NCBI GenBank assembly: GCA_029532625.1 | Contig: JARFXM010000006.1 | Span: forward strand, 806,001-870,000 | Direction of reading: 5' to 3' | DNA from: Lomentospora prolificans | Lineage: Eukaryota; Ascomycota; Sordariomycetes; Microascales; Microascaceae | DNA length: 64,000 bases | Shown: positions 59,603 to 64,000 of the stretch, piece after piece | How the letters are laid out: every line of letters starts with the position of its first letter | Position numbering within the stretch: the stretch's first letter is position 1 | Translations under genes and position numbers: made by a program | Notes under the pieces: model-generated | Databases searched by the model: none | What the model saw: the letters and a program-made list of their open reading frames with translations, nothing else | What the model was told of the DNA's origin: nothing

Positions 59603-60284
59603 TCACCGAGGGCAAAACTCGTTGGCGCGCTCCTGCATCTCCCTCTCTTCGCGTAACCTCCGCTGAACCTCCATGAACCTTTGGGCTCTCTCTAGCCGCT
59701 CTGCTCTCCGCCTCTTGATCCTGGAGAGGGGATCCTCCTGGTCGCCAGACGCGTTGGTGGTCCTTTCCTCGACGTCGGCGTCGTTGCCGTCGTCCGGGAG
59801 CGGCTCCCGAAAGCCGGAGTACATTTCGGTGCGGTCGATGTCGCAGGCGGGGCCGTCCCTGTCCCGGCCACTCGCGGAGCGCATCCCTTTGCTCAGGCGC
59901 CGGGTGAGGTTGCGCAGGCCGGTGAAGAAGGCGGTTGTGTGCTTGGCGGGGTGGGAGGCGGTGTCACGGGAAAGGGAGGCAGAAGGCGAGGGCGGGAAGG
60001 AGGACGGAGAGGTGGGCGCGGTGGCGGGGTGGTTTGGGAAGGCGGAGGCGGAGAAGGAACCGTCCGGGTGGTGTTGGCGGGTTGCCGGGGTTGAGGCGGA
60101 GCAGAGGACTTCGTCGAGCCAGATTTCGATGCGGGCGTTGCGGGTGTCACTCGGTGAGCTGGTCGGTGTTGGCGGAGAGGGCGTGGAGGGCCGCTCGGGG
60201 GTTGTGAAGACGGGGTTTGAGGAGGGTTTGGGGGGGGAGGTGGAGGGGCGGGAAGGGGGGTGGTGCGGCTGCCGTGGCCATCAT
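59603..60284 (-). pseudogene. Hypothetical protein gene interrupted by an in-frame TGA (+1 frameshift)
   Basis: Two frames together look like one gene. The upstream frame runs from ATG 60284 through 45 codons, starting MMATAAAPPPFPP and ending LSANTDQLTE at a TGA (60149-60147). Skipping one base (T at 60149) continues as DTRNARIEIWLDEVLCSAS for 181 codons to a stop at 59603. Codons on both sides have almost exclusively G/C third bases, and this bias changes frame exactly at GAG-TGA-C. The product would have about 226 residues, a disordered Pro/Ser middle and a highly charged helical end (RIKRRRAERLERAQRFMEVQ). I do not recognise the family. A sequencing error, a true inactivating insertion or +1 recoding are all possible. 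Confidence 0.6.
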
Positions 60285-60771
60285 TGTTTTTGGGGGCACG
60301 GCGGGATGCTTGGAGAGGGCGAGTTTTGGATCGTGGTTCAGGAAGAGAGCTTGGCTTTGGTTTGGGGAGTGGTGGATTGGCGTTGTGATGCTACATGGTT
60401 CTTGATCTTTGGTGACGATGGACAGCGGAGCAGTGGATGAGAGAGATCTGGTGGGGATTTGATCGAGAGCAGTTCCACTCGGTACAAGCAAAAAGAGAGA
60501 GACTAAGAAGCGATGGGAATGGCAGATCGAGGGTGGGTGGATGGATAATATGATGATGTCGACGTCAAAAAGCTTAAAGCGGTTGCTGTTGGCCAGCCAG
60601 TGGCAGCTCGCGGCTTCGAGGGGCGCTCGCTGATAAGACTGAGGAGTCAGTGGCGTCGTCTCCTTTTTCTTTCTTTTTTCTTTTTCTCATTCTACTTGTT
60701 TGTTTTCCTTTATTGGATTTTCTGTTCCTTTCTATCTCTGGCAAACATCCCGGGGCGTTCCGTTACACACG

Positions 60772-60793
60772 CACACACACACACACACACACA
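60772..60793. repeat. CA dinucleotide microsatellite
   Basis: About 11 CA units upstream of the hypothetical minus-strand gene, followed by GA-rich sequence to about 60830. Confidence 0.85.
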
Positions 60794-61785
60794 TATAGAG
60801 AGAGAGACACAGAGACAGAGAGAAGGGGGGTGACAGAGCCCGCAGAGAGAGACGGTTGATAGAAACAGAGAGATGGCAAGCAGCATTTCCACAAATTGGT
60901 GATGTCAGGCGGGGATCTTCAGATCTACACACACACACCAACGCTAGCCTGTTTTTGCATCCACGACAGTACAAAAAAAGGAAGGAAAAAAGAAACCAAT
61001 ATTAAATAAAGAAAGGGCAGCACCTCGACCTCGAGCAACGAGTATTAAACCGACACAAAACACACAAAGCTGCTTAAGCTCAGCCTCGGCCGCCTGAAAC
61101 CGTGCCGGCTCGAACCTTGCTTCTTCTGGTGCCAGGCTTGAATGCATGTGAACAAGGAACGAGCTTGGCCGACATGCTAGACACCCTGAAATGGGACAAG
61201 CCGAGCCTGCAAGTCCGCAACCCACTCGACCATCCGAGACAACTCGCGGCCTGGCGGCTTGCGCGCGCACTCGCGGCCCGACCGCGTCTTGTGGCATCTC
61301 GGTGTCGCATCGCAGGAAAGCGAGAGAGCGGACAAGGCTTTCTCCCCTTGGAAGAAAAAAGGTGAGGCTGCATTGTTGGCCACCCGGGTTCGGCTCCGGG
61401 ATGACTTTCATCTGCCGCTCCGTACGGCGGTGCAGGACTGCGACCGCCTTGAGCGGATGATGATCAATGACCGTCAGCGGTGTGAAGCACGACGGAGGTT
61501 CTCCTCTCACTCTCTATCTGCTTTGCATTTGAACATGACAAGCCGTAGCCCACGTCCACTGGGGATCGCAGGTCACGTCACAGCTGGCGTGTGTGGGATG
61601 GTTATAATGGGCATTCAAGACATTGGCTTTTGGGAAGAAAACCGACCAAGATGACACCTCGGAAGGGATCGCGCCAGTTTGTAGCACCTGGAATGAGCCT
61701 GACAGTGAAGAGTTCGATCATGTAACTCTCAAAGACGGTCCCAACTCCATCTGCTTGCTTGCTTGAGCTCTCCCGGGCACCCGCC

Positions 61786-62110
61786 AAGATGACATCGCCT
61801 GCGGCCTGTTTTCGACCCCGGGACTATGACGCATTGGTCTATGTTTGGGGTGATGCCACTCCTTTGCCATGGACCGCAAAAACCGCTTGTCCATCGGTAT
61901 CGACCATGGTATGGCTCTCGGTATCTAGACCCCTGAGATACTTGGTCAATGGTTAATCCAATCGTAATACCATATCTATCAATACGCGCCCTACGGAAGC
62001 AATGCCAGCGTTCTCGCCCTCGCTGGCCACGAACTAACGACCGCCACGCATCTCTCGCCTGTCCTGCGCCCTCTCCGCCGCGATAGCATCGACTTCAAAG
62101 TAGTTAAGCA
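61786..62110 (+). pseudogene. Relic of a heterokaryon-incompatibility (HET) domain gene
   Basis: In one frame the sequence reads FRPRDYDALVYVWGDATPLP, which matches the opening motif of HET domains (YxALSYVWGD). About 150 bases later, in a different frame from 61992, it reads YGSNASVLALAGHELTTATH followed by LSPVLRPLRRDSID, which resembles the next HET element (a Gly-His/Gln-x-x-x-VTxNLxxALRxLR pattern). A stop at about 61954-61956 and the frame change separate them, and the later WIDAxCINQ motif is not found. No start with a normal N-terminal region precedes it. HET proteins trigger cell death after fusion of unlike hyphae; this copy is truncated and probably inactive. Confidence 0.4.
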
Positions 62111-62848
62111 GGACGACACGCTACGGCGCATCGCTCGCCTCCCTAGGCTGGCTGGGTCGAATGTATTGTGTGCATCAATACGTGTCCCCGATGCCAGGAA
62201 GGCCCGGGAACGCCGGTTTCTGATTTCCCGGTGCGCTCTCACGCGATCGACTAGGACCGCCCCAGACAACAAGAAAGTGAGGTTGGGGAGGAAACGGGCT
62301 ACTCCAGCAAGCTACCTTGACGTTCCTGAGCGCCCGATGAGCGATTGAAGGAGGAGGGATAGCACCGATCTAGGTCATCGGACCTATCGCTCACGCGGCC
62401 GGAACCATTCCAACCCAAACGAACCGGGGCCAGCACCGGAATAATCTGGATGCGCGTTCTGGTACGGGCATACGGACGCCGAACAATGACCCAGACTGCG
62501 GTATCTTTCGAATCGCCACGTCGTCTGCGACTCGCCTGCGGGCCTCTTGCAAAGTTGCCCATTTACGGAAAAAGGTAGCCGCCGTAGTACTATATAAAAA
62601 ACTCGATAAATTTTTGCCTAGCTTTTCAATAACCTAGACCTGGCCCAAAACCCGAGCACGTCGAGCCGCAACACGCCGGTTCGTCTCGGTCGTGTCTCAA
62701 GTCCGTGTTCTTGCCCACCAGTCTATGAACGCCGTCATGAATGCATACCGGCCTCCTCTCCAGTACCTTTTCCTTCCCCTCTCCCCCCGGGGGCCGTTTA
62801 AACTCGTAGAAAAGCTCATCATGCGTCTCCAAGCTCCCAAAGTCGACC

Positions 62849-64000
62849 TCACCGCGCCTGCGGCTTCAGTGTCTCCCATCCTCCCAATCCGCCATCCCCC
62901 TCCCCGTCAAGGGTATCCAACAAGTCTACCCCGGGGCCCATCTCGAGCGTCTCTTTCGGTGGCGCTGGCTTGGCAGGTACCTGCGGTGGCGGCTTCTTCT
63001 TCATCTGCACTGCCGGGGCCTGAGCGCTTGCTCCTTCGGCGGGCGACATTCCCGGTAACCTGACCGCTGCTAGAGGGCGAGTCCCCGCGTCGCTCTGCGC
63101 TTGCGCCGCCACCGGTCTGCCACCCATCGGAGGAGCAGGCGACATGCCGGGCAATCTGATTGCTCCGGGCGGCGGCGTGCCCGCATCGCTATCCGCTGGC
63201 TTGATCCCCGCCGTTGGCTTCGGCGGTTTAGGCGGTGCAACTGGCTTCCTTTGTTGTATGCTGACTCCTGATGCTGGCGAAACAGGCCCCGTGCCGTTGG
63301 CCGAAGGGCTCCGGGCAACATTTGTCGAGCTTCGAGCAGGCGGTGCCGGTCGAAGCTCTCGCCCTTCGCCGCCGAGTACCGGCGATGTGCTCGCGAGGTA
63401 CAAAGGCTTCTTCGCCACGGGCGGGAGTCCCGCACCCTTACCTTGTTTGGTCGCCATCGCCGCTGGAGGCGTCTGCTGCGAAGGCCGTGTCTGGGGCGGA
63501 GGAGACGACTGTCGGATCGATGACCCTGTTCGAGGCGGCGGTGGAGGCGGCGGCGCCGTAGTTCTCGTCTTCTGTATCGGGCGCGGCGCTACCGACGCCG
63601 CCTGCGAAATGTTGTTGGGCACCGTCGCCTGTCGGCGTGGCAGCGGCGGCGGCGGCGTTTCGCGCTGCTGCGGCGATCTCGACAACAAATCGTCGGCGAT
63701 GGCCGTGCGCCCAACCTTGGCCGGAAGCGAGCCCGGGTCGAACGGGGGGGAAGCCTCCTGCCTCCGGGGGTTCCCGCCGACGTCGAGAGCGTGGTCGAGT
63801 GGTTGATGACCTCGTATGCTGAGCTCGCCATGCTCGACAGCGACTGCCTCGACGACGACCGCGGAATTGACACCCAGTCCGGTTCCTCCGATGGCGTGAA
63901 CGGGTTTCCCGGTCTGTTCGGATTGAGCACCGTTGCTAGCCCGTTGCCCGCATTGGGTGGCGGCAGATCGACCCGCGCCGACTGCCCGTTAGCGAGCCAC
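62849..64000 (-). CDS. Synaptojanin-like polyphosphoinositide phosphatase, C-terminal part, with apparent frameshift
   Basis: Only the Pro-rich tail is in view; the Sac1 and 5-phosphatase domains would lie beyond the right edge. From the edge the frame reads WLANGQSARVDLPPP, then NPNRPGNPFTPSEEPDWVSI and SSMASSAYEVINHSTTL, resembling the region after the 5-phosphatase domain of fungal Inp52/Inp53 proteins. At a G7 run (63744-63750; C7 on the coding strand) the coding frame is lost and continues one base off as FDPGSLPAKVGRTAIADDLL and long polyproline stretches (TPPPPLPRR, APPPPPPPRT) to GWETLKPQAR at 62849. One extra C would join the parts as LPPPFDP. The Pro-rich tail should bind SH3 proteins during endocytosis. 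Family call moderate; frameshift location firm. Confidence 0.65.

Larger units (their letters stand above)
60285..62848. other. Intergenic region with HET-domain relic
   Basis: About 2.6 kb between the hypothetical gene and the synaptojanin-like gene. It contains a CA microsatellite at 60772-60793 and the HET-like relic described separately. Other frames (for example minus 60944-61510, plus 61259-61654) show no domain. No RNA gene is seen. Confidence 0.55.

Noticed and set aside
59603..60284. Interpretation of the interrupted gene as ornithine decarboxylase antizyme because of the TGA-C context
   Set aside because: The second frame contains no antizyme-like core; only the recoding-type context is similar.

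Overview
The window looks like nuclear DNA of a filamentous ascomycete, probably a Sordariomycete. Genes are separated by long intergenic stretches, introns are short (about 50 to 240 bases) with GT..AG ends and CTAAC/CTGAC-like branch sites, 5' leaders are pyrimidine-rich, coding third positions are rich in G/C, and the gene set (class IV chitin synthase, SKT5-type activator, long polo kinase, SERCA pump, a NoxD/Pro41-like protein) is typical of Pezizomycotina. No bacterial, phage or CRISPR features are visible. Exon-intron structures were worked out by hand from reading frame, splice signals and remembered family sequences.

Layout: the left edge holds the 5' part of a class IV chitin synthase gene (minus, 1-2705). 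A gene-poor stretch of about 10.4 kb follows, then an SKT5/Chs4-type Sel1-repeat gene with a C-terminal prenylation box (plus, 13152-15606). This is the activator class known to work on CHS3-type synthases, so catalytic and activator genes lie in one neighbourhood. Next come a polo-like kinase (minus, 17379-20702), an OPA3-like gene (minus, 22698-23465), an RTC3-like SBDS-domain gene (minus, 24010-24580), a small four-helix membrane protein resembling NoxD/Pro41 (minus, 27360-27988), and a RhoGEF with DH and PH-like regions (minus, 33522-36859).

The right half carries a SERCA-type calcium ATPase (plus, 40062-43281), proteasome subunit beta-3 (minus, 43786-44671) divergent from a TUG/Ubx4-like UBX gene (plus, 45518-47093), ribosomal protein eL36 (minus, 47585-48336), a glycosylated small secreted protein (plus, 49873-50477), a secreted class 3 lipase (plus, 52268-53422), 14-3-3 (plus, 56374-57759), a hypothetical gene broken by an in-frame stop that a +1 step would bypass (minus, 59603-60284), a likely HET-domain relic (61786-62110), and the 3' part of a synaptojanin-like gene with an apparent one-base loss in a G7 run (minus, 62849 to the right edge).

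Shared themes are cell-wall and polarity control (chitin synthase, SKT5, RhoGEF, NoxD-like), calcium and phosphoinositide membrane biology (SERCA, synaptojanin), and protein turnover (proteasome beta-3, Cdc48 adaptor). I see no classical secondary-metabolite cluster and no intact transposon. The most unusual items are the two apparent frameshifts at 60149 and 63744-63750, the 8-base microexon of 14-3-3, the exon of beta-3 whose only coding content is its ATG, and the chitin synthase/SKT5 neighbourhood.
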